Both the position numbers and the translations under genes were made by a program. 64,000 bases of DNA from NCBI RefSeq assembly GCF_014636235.1, contig NZ_BMDZ01000003.1:1-64000 (forward strand), written 5' to 3'. Shown here piece by piece: positions 1 to 8,453 of this stretch. The stretch's first letter is position 1; every line of letters starts with the position of its first letter. The notes below the pieces were generated by a model. The model did no database searches. It worked only from the letters and a program-made list of their open reading frames with translations, and was not told where the DNA came from. The stretch comes from Tistrella bauzanensis (lineage in GTDB: Bacteria; Pseudomonadota; Alphaproteobacteria; Tistrellales; Tistrellaceae).

Positions 1-54
1 CGAACCAGACATTCCATGACCCTCCGAATCATGGTCACCCATTGATTCAGAACT

Positions 55-717
55 TTAGGAAATACGCAACTGTAATGCTAGCAGGGCGTCGTGATCCGAC
101 AGGCCCTGATGCGGCAGGTGATCGACCGCGACGCCGCCGCAATCATTTCGCAGCAGCACCCGGTCCAGCCGCAGCCGCACCGGCCCCAGCCTGAAGCTGC
201 CGGTGGCCGGCGTGACATCGCGGTAGCCCGGCAGCCGCAACCGCCCCACCAGGTTGCAATCGCCGGCGATCAGCATCGGGTGATGACCGGCGAGGATGGC
301 CAGTTGCCGGCGCTGAGCGCCCGGGGGATGAGAAAGCTGCACGCCCGCCGCCACCGGGCCGCCGGGCCATAGCCGGAATATCTGTGCCACCCGTGGCCAG
401 GGCCAGCCGCCAAGCGCCAGGCGTTGAACGGGGCCGCGCTGAACGGGGCCGGCATCGCCATCACCATCCTGGCGTGTGCCGGGCTGGCGGCGCCACAGCA
501 GATGGCCTTCCCAGCCATCATGCCGCGGGAAGGCCGGCGTGAACGCGGCGACGCCGCCCAGATGGTCGACAAGGGCGTCCTTGTGCCATGCGCAGGCCTC
601 TTGTGCGATCAGCAGGTCGACCCCCTGGGTGGCGACCACATCCGCGACCGCCGCCAACCGCCGATGATCCGGGCGCTTCAGGTTCCACACCAGAATGCGC
701 AGGGCCGGGCTCTGCAT
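55..717 (-). CDS. Endonuclease/exonuclease/phosphatase family protein
   Basis: This 220-residue protein fits the EEP fold of metal-dependent phosphodiesterases (DNase I, exonuclease III and phosphatase relatives). Visible landmarks are the N-terminal WNLKRP (Asn12), QEA with Glu40, the AGDCNL motif (Asp153, Asn155), LDRV with Asp185, and a C-terminal SDHD (Asp208-His209), in the order expected for the family. It is shorter than typical family members, and the middle (residues 75-125) is poorly conserved. It starts 4 bp after the stop of the upstream gene, so the two are probably co-transcribed. The substrate cannot be told; DNA, RNA, lipid or sugar phosphates are all possible. No signal peptide is seen, suggesting a cytoplasmic enzyme. 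Confidence 0.8.
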   Translation of the reverse strand: MQSPALRILVWNLKRPDHRRLAAVADVVATQGVDLLIAQEACAWHKDALVDHLGGVAAFTPAFPRHDGWEGHLLWRRQPGTRQDGDGDAGPVQRGPVQRLALGGWPWPRVAQIFRLWPGGPVAAGVQLSHPPGAQRRQLAILAGHHPMLIAGDCNLVGRLRLPGYRDVTPATGSFRLGPVRLRLDRVLLRNDCGGVAVDHLPHQGLSDHDALLALQLRIS

Positions 718-721
718 GGCG

Positions 722-1123
722 TTATTTCACCGGCGAACCCGTGCGATCCGCCAGGACCACGAAGCCGCGCGCCAGATCGGCAAGGGCGTGTTCCGAACGC
801 TCGCGGTGTTCCGCCATATCGGCTTCCAGCCGGGCCACGCGGTCTTCGAGCGCCGCGACGCGGCCATCATCGATGGTGGCCGCGTCGTCGGGCACCGAAA
901 GCGCCAGGCGCGAGGCCGGGCGGGGCATCGGCATGTCGCCCGCCGAGACCGCCTCATCGCCGTTCATCTCTGCCGCATGGACCGCCTGGGCCTCGGCATA
1001 GGTGCGGATCGCATCCGCGACCCAGCTGCCCAACGTCAACCCGCTGGCCTGGGCCGCTCGTTTGGCGATCTCGCGGGTGTCGCGGTCGACACCCTTCACG
1101 CTCCAGGGCGGTATGGTCGCCAT
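722..1123 (-). CDS. Small protein with PodJ-N-terminus-like motif and coiled coil
   Basis: This 133-residue protein has two parts. Residues 7-42 (WSVKGVD...REIAKRAA...SGLTLGSWV) resemble the short helical motif found at the N-terminus of alphaproteobacterial polarity/SEL1-repeat proteins such as PodJ and also recall a ribbon-helix-helix arm. Residues 85-125 form a heptad-like coiled coil (VAALEDRVARLEADMAEHRER). The membrane, peptidoglycan-binding and SEL1 regions of PodJ are absent. The start ATG is preceded by a GGAGG-type ribosome site. It is the first gene of a probable two-gene operon with the EEP protein downstream and is divergent from nnr. The function is unknown; DNA binding or a scaffolding role are the two readable options. 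Confidence 0.7.
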   Translation of the reverse strand: MATIPPWSVKGVDRDTREIAKRAAQASGLTLGSWVADAIRTYAEAQAVHAAEMNGDEAVSAGDMPMPRPASRLALSVPDDAATIDDGRVAALEDRVARLEADMAEHRERSEHALADLARGFVVLADRTGSPVK

Positions 1124-1324
1124 CGTTCCGTGGCCTCCGCGGGTTGGGATATGTGTTCAACGACTTTATGTGGCGGGCACAATTCTTGTCAAAGCCGGCC
1201 GGCATGAGGAAGATGCGGCAGCGGCCCACCGGTGACGATTGTTGCAGGTATGCCCGTCTCAAACGGCCGATCGACCCGCGTCATTCGCACGGCCCGCTTC
1301 ATCCGCACGGAAGGCACCTGACCG

Positions 1325-2893
1325 ATGTCATATGAACTGCTCACCTGCGACGAGATGGGCCGCGCCGACCGGGCCGCCATCGCGGGCGGCATCGCGGGAT
1401 CCGCGTTGATGGAGGCGGCGGGGCAGGCTGTGGCCCGCGAAGTCATCGCTGCCTTCGGTCCGCAACCCAGGCGCGTGGTGGCGCTGGTGGGCCCCGGCAA
1501 CAATGGCGGTGACGGCTGGATCGCGGCCCGCGCGCTGTCCGAGGCCGGGTGGCCGGTCGATATCCTGTCGCTGGTGGCCGCCGACCGGTTGGCTGGCGAC
1601 GCCCGATTGGCGGCTGACCGCTGGACGGGCAGGGTGCTGCCGCTTTCGCAGGCAGAAGACCGGCTGAGGTCGACCTCTGATGACGCAGCGGTACCGGTGG
1701 TGATCGATGCGCTGTTCGGCGCCGGACTGGCGCGGCCGGTGGATGGCGAGGCGGCGCGGCTGCTGTCTCTGGTGCAGGCGCGGGATCTGCCCGTGGTGGC
1801 CGTCGATGTCCCGAGCGGCGTATCCGGCGATGACGGACAGGTGCGCGGCATGGCGGTGAGGGCGGCGCTGACCGTGTCGTTCTTTCGGGCGAAGCCCGGC
1901 CACTGGCTGCTGCCCGGGCGCGATCTGCGCGGCCGGCTGGTGATTGCCGATATCGGCATCCCGCCGGCGGTTCTGCGGCCGATCGGGCCCAGGATCGCGA
2001 TCAATCGCCCGCCGCTCTGGCAGGCCGCGCTGACGGCACCGGCGGCCGGCGACCATAAATATCGCCGCGGTCACCTGGTGGTGGCCGGAGGGCCGCCCGA
2101 AACCGCCGGTGCCGCCCGACTTGCGGCGCATGGCGGCCTCAGGGCCGGAGCAGGGCTGGTGACGGTTGCCTGCCTGTCGGATGCGATGTCGATTTTCGCC
2201 GGCACCGATCCGGCGGTGATGACGCGGGTGGTGCCGACGCCGGAGGCGTTCGAGCGGATGCTGCAGACCCGGCGGGTCGCGGCGGCCGTGCTGGGGCCCG
2301 GACAGGGCGTGGATGCGCTGACCCGCGATTGGGTCCGCCGGGCCATCGCCTGCCTTCCAGCGCTGGTTCTGGATGCCGATGCCCTGACCGCGTTCGAAGA
2401 CAGCGCTGCCGACCTGTTCAGCCAGATCCGTGCCGCCACCGCTCGCGGGGCGCGTGTCGTGATCACCCCACATGGCGGCGAGTTCGGCCGGCTGTTCCCC
2501 GATCTTGTGGCGGATGGCGGCACCCGGATCGAGCGGGTGCGCGCCGCGGCGGACCGTTGCGGCGCTGTCGTGGTCCTGAAGGGCGCCGACACGGTGATCG
2601 CCGGCCCGGAGGACGGGCGTCTGGCGATCAATGGCAATGCGCCGGCGCGGCTGGCGACCGCGGGGGCGGGCGACGTGCTGGCCGGTATCGCCGGCGGCCT
2701 TCTGGCCCAGGGCATGGCCGCGTTCGAGGCGGCGGCCGCGGCCGTCTGGTTGCATGGCGCCGCCGCCCGTCTGCTGCCGCGCGGGATGATCGCTGAAGAC
2801 ATCGCCGGCATGCTGCCACGGGTTCTGCAGGCGGTGGCGCCGTTGGATGATGACGGTCTGGACGCGCTGGGCTTCGGGCTGGACGGTGATTGA
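1325..2893 (+). CDS. nnr: Bifunctional NAD(P)H-hydrate epimerase / ADP-dependent NAD(P)H-hydrate dehydratase
   Basis: This 522-residue fusion repairs NADHX and NADPHX, the hydrated, inactive forms of the coenzymes. The N-terminal half (about 1-215) is the YjeF_N epimerase domain, with the GPGNNGGDGW phosphate-binding loop near residue 57 and a DVPSG segment near 160. The C-terminal half (about 235-515) is the ribokinase-like dehydratase domain, with HKYRRGH, LDADALTAF, TPHGGEF, LKGADTVI and the diagnostic ATAGAGDVLAGI motif near the end. Both domains look intact and the length is normal for the fusion. It is transcribed alone, with about 100 bp before the next gene, and needs no partner in the cytoplasm. 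Confidence 0.95.
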   Translation: MSYELLTCDEMGRADRAAIAGGIAGSALMEAAGQAVAREVIAAFGPQPRRVVALVGPGNNGGDGWIAARALSEAGWPVDILSLVAADRLAGDARLAADRWTGRVLPLSQAEDRLRSTSDDAAVPVVIDALFGAGLARPVDGEAARLLSLVQARDLPVVAVDVPSGVSGDDGQVRGMAVRAALTVSFFRAKPGHWLLPGRDLRGRLVIADIGIPPAVLRPIGPRIAINRPPLWQAALTAPAAGDHKYRRGHLVVAGGPPETAGAARLAAHGGLRAGAGLVTVACLSDAMSIFAGTDPAVMTRVVPTPEAFERMLQTRRVAAAVLGPGQGVDALTRDWVRRAIACLPALVLDADALTAFEDSAADLFSQIRAATARGARVVITPHGGEFGRLFPDLVADGGTRIERVRAAADRCGAVVVLKGADTVIAGPEDGRLAINGNAPARLATAGAGDVLAGIAGGLLAQGMAAFEAAAAAVWLHGAAARLLPRGMIAEDIAGMLPRVLQAVAPLDDDGLDALGFGLDGD

Positions 2894-3030
2894 TCCGCAG
2901 CGGATCGCCGGGCGTCATGCACGCTTCACACATCGGCGCGCTGTCAAGACTTGAACGCCCGGGTCCGCATCCCTGATCATGGAGAGGTGCCCGTCCGGTG
3001 GGGCGGGTGCGCCAACAGTGGAGAGCCTCC

Positions 3031-4677
3031 GTGACCGAGACCGCAGCACCCTCCGCCGCATCCAGCCGGTCCACCAATGTCCGCGCCGCCACCGGCGTTC
3101 AGGCCCCGGCACTGCCGACGGCCGATGCCAGTGACGCCGTGCCGGTGCCGCCTGGGGAGGCGACCAGGCAGATGACCGTCGCCGTGCCGGCGCTTGCCGG
3201 GCAGGTCATCGAGGGCGATGGCGTGCCGGAGGAAGGCTCGGACGGCGCCGGCTTCTTCGATCGGACCCTCGACCGGCTGAACCGGTTGTGGCGCGATGTG
3301 TCGCAGCACGCGCGTGCGCGGATCGGGGCACCGATCCGTCCGGCATTGCCGGCCGAGGATCTGGACCGCATTCGTGGCCTGATCCGCCAGTCGCTGGACG
3401 CGGCGGGCGGCGAGGTCTCCGCGCGGGCGCGGACGGCGGAGTTGGGGCAGGTCTATCTCGGCCTGAACCAGACCGGACGCGCCAATTTTCTCACCGTTCT
3501 GGCGCGTGAATTCGATGTGCCGCGCGAAGCCCTGGATGCAGCCATGGCAACGGTGCGGGACGCGGCCGATGCGTCGGCGCGGGTGGAGGCGCTGGAGCGG
3601 CTGCGCGAGACGCTGGTCAGCCCTCGGGCAAGATTGCTGCGCCAGTTCAGCAGCTTGCCGCAAGGCGTCAAGTTTCTAGTCGACCTGCGGGCCGATCTTC
3701 TGCCGCTGACCCGTGGTGCGCCGGCGCTGCGGGGGATGGAGCATGAGCTGCGCGAGGTGCTGTCGGGTATGTTCGACATCGGCCTTCTGGACCTGACCCG
3801 CATCACCTGGGACGCGCCGGCGGCGCTGCTCGAAAAGCTGATCGAGTATGAGGCGGTGCACGAGATCCGCTCGTGGTCGGATCTGCGCAACCGCCTGGAA
3901 AGCGATCGCCGCTGCTATGCCTTCTTCCATCCGAAGATGCCGCGCGAACCGCTGATCTTCGTGGAAGTGGCACTGGTCAAGGGGTTGGCCGATAATGTTC
4001 ACACGCTTCTGGACGAAGCGGCCCCCACGGGCGATCCGGCCAGCGCCGACACCGCGATCTTCTATTCGATCTCCAACGCCCAGAAGGGCCTTGCCGGCTT
4101 CAGCTTCGGCAATTTCCTGATCAAGCGGGTGGTGGAGGATCTGTCCCATGATCTGCCCGGGCTGAAGACCTTCGCCACCTTGTCGCCGATCCCCGGCTTC
4201 CGCGCCTGGCTGGACGAGCGGTTGGCCGCGGGCGATGCCGGCCTGTTGAGCGACACCGAGCGGGGCCGGCTGCGCACGGCGCTGTCCAGGCCGACGGTCG
4301 GCGCCGAGGGCAAGACCCTGCCGGCTGCGGAGGGGACCGATCCGCTGGCCCGGGCGCTGGCATGCGACTGGCCGTCCGAGCCGGCGCTTGCGGACGCCCT
4401 GAAATTGCCGCTGACCCGGCTGGCCGCGCGCTATATCACGCAGGAGAAGACCCGCAACCGCGCCCGCGACGGTGTCGCGCATTTCCATCTGTCGAATGGT
4501 GCGCGGGTGGAGCGGATCAACTGGCGCGCCGATATGAGCGACAAGGGCCAGCGCCAGTCGGCTGGCATGATGGTCAACTATCTCTACAAGCAGGGCGAGA
4601 TCGAGGACAACCACGAGGCCTATACCGGCACCCACGAGGTCCGCGCCGGATCGGCCGTGCGCGGTCTGCTGCGCTGA
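3031..4677 (+). CDS. Malonyl-CoA decarboxylase
   Basis: This enzyme decarboxylates malonyl-CoA to acetyl-CoA and so controls the malonyl-CoA pool or uses malonate-derived carbon. The C-terminal GNAT-like catalytic half is well preserved: SNAQKGLAGFSFGNFLIKRV, PGLKTFATLSPIPGF, and GVAHFHLSNGARVERINW, which contains the catalytic-type His. The chain ends in YTGTHEVRAG, as in other family members. The N-terminal part is helical after a 40-residue Ala/Thr-rich low-complexity leader. The GTG at 3031 follows GGAG at a 7-nt gap; a GTG at 2998 with its own GGAGAGG would add 11 residues. No malonyl-CoA synthetase or malonate transporter gene is adjacent, so it is not part of a visible malonate operon. 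Confidence 0.92.
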   Translation: MTETAAPSAASSRSTNVRAATGVQAPALPTADASDAVPVPPGEATRQMTVAVPALAGQVIEGDGVPEEGSDGAGFFDRTLDRLNRLWRDVSQHARARIGAPIRPALPAEDLDRIRGLIRQSLDAAGGEVSARARTAELGQVYLGLNQTGRANFLTVLAREFDVPREALDAAMATVRDAADASARVEALERLRETLVSPRARLLRQFSSLPQGVKFLVDLRADLLPLTRGAPALRGMEHELREVLSGMFDIGLLDLTRITWDAPAALLEKLIEYEAVHEIRSWSDLRNRLESDRRCYAFFHPKMPREPLIFVEVALVKGLADNVHTLLDEAAPTGDPASADTAIFYSISNAQKGLAGFSFGNFLIKRVVEDLSHDLPGLKTFATLSPIPGFRAWLDERLAAGDAGLLSDTERGRLRTALSRPTVGAEGKTLPAAEGTDPLARALACDWPSEPALADALKLPLTRLAARYITQEKTRNRARDGVAHFHLSNGARVERINWRADMSDKGQRQSAGMMVNYLYKQGEIEDNHEAYTGTHEVRAGSAVRGLLR

Positions 4678-4715
4678 TCGCTCACGACCTCTGGAAGCCG
4701 GGTGGCCGGTCGTGC

Positions 4716-4721
4716 TATATG
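4716..4721 (+). promoter_or_regulatory. Possible -10 element of tRNA-Leu
   Basis: A TGCTATATG stretch, with TATATG at 4716-4721, lies 12 nt before the tRNA-Leu gene, the normal distance for a stable-RNA promoter. No good -35 hexamer is visible 17 nt upstream, so the call rests on the -10 element and its position only. Confidence 0.4.
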
Positions 4722-4733
4722 CTCGGCCGGTTC

Positions 4734-4818
4734 GCGGACGTGGCGGAATTGGCAGACGCGCGAGATTTAGGTTCTCGTATCGAGAGATGTGTGGGTTCAA
4801 GTCCCACCGTCCGCACCA
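4734..4818 (+). tRNA. tRNA-Leu (anticodon UAG)
   Basis: This is an 85-nt class II tRNA with encoded CCA. The acceptor stem GCGGACG pairs with CGTCCGC, followed by discriminator A and CCA. The anticodon stem is CGAGA/TCTCG and the loop TTTAGGT puts TAG at 4768-4770, decoding CUA and probably other CUN leucine codons. The T arm GTGGG-TTCAAGT-CCCAC is intact and a short variable arm is present. It lies downstream of the malonyl-CoA decarboxylase gene and 281 bp before an orphan tail-fibre-like gene. Confidence 0.97.
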
Positions 4819-4870
4819 CTTGAAGCCCCGCGCGCCGCCGAGGTGCCGCCGCCGGGGGATGAGCCGGGCC

Positions 4871-4886
4871 GCCCGCGTTTGCGGGC
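4871..4886 (+). terminator. Hairpin after tRNA-Leu
   Basis: GCCCGC-GTTT-GCGGGC forms a perfect 6-bp hairpin about 50 nt past the tRNA-Leu 3' end. No T-run follows, so it could be a processing or weak termination signal. A 10-bp palindrome CATGCGCATG follows at 4886-4895. Confidence 0.35.
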
Positions 4887-4978
4887 ATGCGCATGTGGGC
4901 CTGCGCACTTATGGGTTCGCGCAACAGCCGGTATCCGACGATCGCAGGCGCACCGGGAAGAGCCCGGCATGTCGTGCC

Positions 4979-5003
4979 GCAACATGTTGCAACTATTGAT
5001 AGT
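4979..5003. promoter_or_regulatory. Two adjacent operator-like palindromes
   Basis: GCAACATGTTGC (4979-4990) is a perfect 12-bp palindrome. It is followed after one base by ACTAT-TG-ATAGT (4992-5003), a perfect 5-bp inverted repeat. They lie about 100 bp upstream of the orphan tail-fibre-like gene in an AT-richer tract. A possible promoter, TTGTGA (5032-5037), 17 nt, CATATT (5055-5060), lies between them and the gene. Binding of a dimeric repressor or activator is inferred. Confidence 0.4.
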
Positions 5004-5099
5004 GCGACCGGAAGAAGCATTGCCGTTAGCTTTGTGAAGCAGAACGCCTCAAGACATATTTAATGTCGCGGCGATACCTGACTTCAAAGGAGAGCTGAC

Positions 5100-6689
5100 G
5101 TGCCGACGTCTTCAAATGATGTGACCTATGTTGCCCCATTTACCGGTGGCGTGTCTCGTATTCTGACCACCAAACTCGCTGAATATGTGACGCCAGGCGA
5201 TTTTGGCGCAGTGGGGGACGGCTCTGCCGATGACACCGCGGCCGTGCAGGCGGCGCTGGACAGCGGCAAGGACGTGCTGCTGGTAGCGCGTTACCTCGTG
5301 TCCGATACGATCAATGTGAACACGCGCGGCCAGAGGATCTTCGGCCTGATGGGCCCCGGCACCACCTCGCGCGCGGCCATCATGATGTCGACTGGCTCGA
5401 CGGCGCCCATCGTCCTCAACATCCGGGCTCATGCCGTCTGCCTCGAAAACTTCATCGTCATCGGCCGGAGCCAGTTGGAGGCCGACACCCTGGTCATCTT
5501 TGCCGAAGAAGACTATCAGGTGACGCCCGACGGCAAGAACAATGGTGATGTCGATCTCAAGATTACGAATTGTGCGATCGGGCGTGGGGAAACGCTGATC
5601 CGGATCAAGGGCCGTGGCCTGAATGTCACGCAATGCAACCTCGTGTCGTTTACCCATGGGATCGAGATCGACTGGCCCGACGAGCAGGATCCGGAAGATG
5701 CCGAAGACCCGGATCCCGCCAAGTTCAATCCGGGGCCGAATTTCGACAACAAGCTGCTGGGTGGCATGCGCGCTTATATGATCCGGGACAATCGCTTCCA
5801 TGCCGGTTCGGGTGGCTATCTGGTGCGGAATATCGGCTGGAACAAAGCGAACATTCACGGCATCCAGTTCATCGGCAACTATATCGACACGAACTGCCGT
5901 ATCTTCGAAGGCACTGCCAATGAATCGATCTTCTCGGACAATATTCTGATTCACTCCGTGGCACCGAATTTCCTGTTCTCAGTCTCTGGCGGCGACAATG
6001 TCCGTATTGCCGACAACATGTTCTATGGCATGGTCGATAATGGCGAAGGTCAGACGCGCGAAATTCTGGGGGGCGTGCTTCTGTCGGGTGTCAGCAATGT
6101 CTCGATCGATGGCAATCACTTCAAGCGTGTGACCCGCGACGTGCTGTCTCTGGGCACGGGGTGCACCAATGTCGCCTTTCGCGGCAACGTGATGAAGGAC
6201 GTCTGTCTGGCGAACGACGTATCGACCGAGAGCCAGCGCTATGTCGTCCGGATCAACGACCCGGTCGATGGCCTGATCATCTCGGAAAACATGGTCGACA
6301 ATCCGAGCATGTTGCGGAACCCGCCGATGATCGGGTTGGCGACGACGAGCGCCGCTGTGTCCGGGCTGGTGGTCCGCGACAATATTCTGCCGGATGGCAT
6401 CAGCACCCACGAACTGACCACGGCCATGCGCCAGGCCGTGACCGATACCAGCCGTGCCGTGCTCGCCTATGACGGCGATGGCACGGCATCGCAGACCCTG
6501 ACTCTGCGCTTCGCGCCGGTCTTCGTCATGGTGTCGATCACGACAGGAACCGATCGCGGGCGGTCGATGTCGGTCTCTGCCATGGCGAGCGCCGGGTCGG
6601 ATCTGGTGGAAATCTCTGGGCGTGACGTGATCGTCAAGGGGGCCTGGAACGCAACCGCCACCAGCTACACGGTGTTCGCCGTCACCTGA
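5100..6689 (+). CDS. Orphan phage-tail-fibre-like pectate-lyase-fold protein
   Basis: This 529-residue protein begins like phage tail fibre/tailspike proteins. A short linker (VTYVAPFTGGVSRILTTKL, residues 8-26) runs into the pectate-lyase-superfamily entry motif GDFGAVGDGSADDTAAVQAA (residues 34-53). Then follow many short repeats of the right-handed beta-helix type (for example VRIADNMF, VSIDGNHF, VAFRGNVM, LIISENMV, LVVRDNIL). The C-terminal 70 residues (TLTLRFAPVFVMVSI ... YTVFAV) look like a separate beta-rich tip domain. There is no signal peptide or membrane segment. GTG at 5100 follows AAAGGAGAG. Base composition is visibly lower in GC than the flanks. No phage structural or integrase gene is adjacent. 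The role is unknown; receptor binding or polysaccharide cleavage are the plausible options. Confidence 0.75.
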   Translation: MPTSSNDVTYVAPFTGGVSRILTTKLAEYVTPGDFGAVGDGSADDTAAVQAALDSGKDVLLVARYLVSDTINVNTRGQRIFGLMGPGTTSRAAIMMSTGSTAPIVLNIRAHAVCLENFIVIGRSQLEADTLVIFAEEDYQVTPDGKNNGDVDLKITNCAIGRGETLIRIKGRGLNVTQCNLVSFTHGIEIDWPDEQDPEDAEDPDPAKFNPGPNFDNKLLGGMRAYMIRDNRFHAGSGGYLVRNIGWNKANIHGIQFIGNYIDTNCRIFEGTANESIFSDNILIHSVAPNFLFSVSGGDNVRIADNMFYGMVDNGEGQTREILGGVLLSGVSNVSIDGNHFKRVTRDVLSLGTGCTNVAFRGNVMKDVCLANDVSTESQRYVVRINDPVDGLIISENMVDNPSMLRNPPMIGLATTSAAVSGLVVRDNILPDGISTHELTTAMRQAVTDTSRAVLAYDGDGTASQTLTLRFAPVFVMVSITTGTDRGRSMSVSAMASAGSDLVEISGRDVIVKGAWNATATSYTVFAVT

Positions 6690-6719
6690 TCTTTGCTCCG
6701 CGGGCCGGAGCGGGCGGAC

Positions 6720-6760
6720 AGCCGGTGCCGGCGGGCCATTCAAGCCCGCCGGCACCGGCT
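6720..6760 (+). terminator. Strong GC hairpin between tail-fibre-like gene and tig
   Basis: A perfect 17-bp stem (arms 6720-6736 and 6744-6760) with the 7-nt loop CATTCAA is followed by only a short TT. It starts 31 nt after the tail-fibre-like stop codon and is a likely terminator insulating that gene from tig. Confidence 0.65.
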
Positions 6761-6966
6761 TTGCCGCGTATAGGGCTTGCGAAGCGGGGCATTTTCGTGC
6801 CACATGCTTGCCGCCCGTGTCGTGGAGCCTGACCGCCTGCGAACACGCCTCTTCGCGCACCCGGCGCCTGCCTGCCGCGGCCCGTCAACGGCCGCCGGCA
6901 ACGAAATCCCGTCCCCCGCGACGGGCAGGCGCTGCCGCAGTCAACCGACCCTGTGAGACCGTTTTG

Positions 6967-8331
6967 ATGCAGATCACCGAGACCAACGCCGAAGGGCTCA
7001 AGCGCGAATACAAGGTCGTCGTGCCGGCCACGTCGATCAACGAGAAGATCGACAGCCGAATCGCCTCGATCAGCGCCACCATCAAGATGCCTGGCTTCCG
7101 TCCCGGCAAGATCCCGGCGAAGGTGGTCAAGCAGCGCTATGGCGCCTCGGTGATGGGCGAGGTTCTTGAGGAGTCGGTCAACGAGACCTCGCGTGAGGTT
7201 CTGGCGAAGAACGACCTGCGCCCGGCGACGCAGCCCAAGATCGAGATCACGGCCTTCGACGAGGGTCAGGATCTGGAATACACCATGGTCGTCGAGATCA
7301 TGCCCGATTTCGAGCTGGGCGATTTCTCCGATGTCGAACTGGTCCGCGAGGCAGCCGAGGTCGAGGACAAGGAAGTCGACGCGGCGCTGGAGCGTATCGC
7401 CTCGGCCAATCAGGAATTCGAGGCGGTCGAGGATCGCGCCGCCGAGAACGGCGACCAGGTGGTCATCGACTTCAAGGGCTTCGTCGATGGCGAGGCCTTC
7501 CAGGGCGGCGAGGCCGAGGGCTATGCGCTCGTGCTGGGCTCCAACACCTTCATTCCCGGCTTCGAAGACCAGCTGGTCGGCGCCAAGCCTGGCGAGGAGC
7601 GCAAGGTCGAGGTGAACTTCCCCGCCGATTATGGCGCGGAGCAGCTTGCCGGCAAGGCCGCGACCTTCGAGACCACCATCAAGGAGGTCAAGGCGCCCAA
7701 GACCGCGGGGATCGACGATGCCCTGGCCGAGAAGCTGGGCCTCGATAACCTCGACGCGCTGAAGGCGGCGATCCGTGACGATTTCCGCAACCGCTATGAG
7801 GGCATCAGCCGTCAGAAGCTGAAGCGCGGCCTGCTCGACAGCCTGGCCGGCCGTTACGAGTTCGAGGTGCCGGCGGGCATGCTGGAGGCCGAGTTCGAGG
7901 GCATCTGGAAGCAGCTCAGCGAAGAGATGACGCGCACTGGCCAGACTTTCGAGAGCATGGAGAAGACCGAGGACGAGGTCCGCGAGGAATATCGCGCGAT
8001 CGCCCTGCGTCGGGTTCGTCTGGGTCTGGTCCTTGCAGAAGTGGGTCGGGTGAACGATGTTCAGGTGGCGGATGAAGAGGTCAACCGCGCGCTGATCGAG
8101 CAGGCGCGCCGCTTCCCCGGTCAGGAAGCGCGGGTGATCGAGTATTATCAGCAGAATCCGGATGCGCTGCGCGCACTTCGGGCGCCGATTTTCGAGGACA
8201 AGGTCGTCGATCACATCCTGGCCCTTGCCAAGGTCGAGGAGAAGGTCGTCAGCGCCGAGGATCTGATGAAGGATCCCGACGATGAGGACGAGGCCGAGGC
8301 CACGGCGGACGACGCCAAGACCGAGGCCTGA
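6967..8331 (+). CDS. tig: Trigger factor
   Basis: This is the ribosome-associated chaperone and peptidyl-prolyl isomerase that binds nascent chains at the tunnel exit. The N-terminal ribosome-binding domain carries the signature loop [17 protein letters not shown] near residues 44-60. The FKBP-type domain occupies about residues 150-245 ([31 protein letters not shown]). The rest is the helical substrate-holding arm, ending in an acidic tail rich in Asp/Glu. The 454-residue length is normal. ATG at 6967 begins [10 protein letters not shown], as expected for the family; an upstream extension of the frame has no family similarity. It heads the tig-clpP-clpX-lon quality-control block. Confidence 0.97.
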   Translation: MQITETNAEGLKREYKVVVPATSINEKIDSRIASISATIKMPGFRPGKIPAKVVKQRYGASVMGEVLEESVNETSREVLAKNDLRPATQPKIEITAFDEGQDLEYTMVVEIMPDFELGDFSDVELVREAAEVEDKEVDAALERIASANQEFEAVEDRAAENGDQVVIDFKGFVDGEAFQGGEAEGYALVLGSNTFIPGFEDQLVGAKPGEERKVEVNFPADYGAEQLAGKAATFETTIKEVKAPKTAGIDDALAEKLGLDNLDALKAAIRDDFRNRYEGISRQKLKRGLLDSLAGRYEFEVPAGMLEAEFEGIWKQLSEEMTRTGQTFESMEKTEDEVREEYRAIALRRVRLGLVLAEVGRVNDVQVADEEVNRALIEQARRFPGQEARVIEYYQQNPDALRALRAPIFEDKVVDHILALAKVEEKVVSAEDLMKDPDDEDEAEATADDAKTEA

Positions 8332-8357
8332 TCCGCTGCCCTGTCGGCGATATCGTC

Positions 8358-8389
8358 TGCGACCGCTTCCGGCTTCGGGAGCGGTCGCA
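8358..8389 (+). terminator. Hairpin between tig and clpP
   Basis: TGCGACCGCT (8358-8367) and AGCGGTCGCA (8380-8389) form a perfect 10-bp stem around a 12-nt loop, 27 nt after the tig stop. No T-run follows, so it may be an attenuator or mRNA 3' stabiliser rather than a full terminator. Confidence 0.45.
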
Positions 8390-8453
8390 AACGTCTCGGC
8401 GGCCGGGGTTTTGTGACGACCGGATGATGTCTGTTGAGGGGAGCGGAAAGCGC

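Noticed and set aside
1189..2755. Long open frames on the minus strand opposite nnr
   Set aside because: They are GC-rich antisense shadows with Arg/Gln/His-rich composition; the plus strand encodes an intact, recognisable bifunctional enzyme.
4799..6966. Possible attL/attR around the tail-fibre-like gene next to tRNA-Leu
   Set aside because: I looked for a second copy of the tRNA-Leu 3' end after the gene and found none; no integrase is present.
6682..8214. 510-codon frame antisense to tig
   Set aside because: It mirrors trigger factor codons, has Leu/Asp/His-rich composition and no ribosome site or family resemblance.
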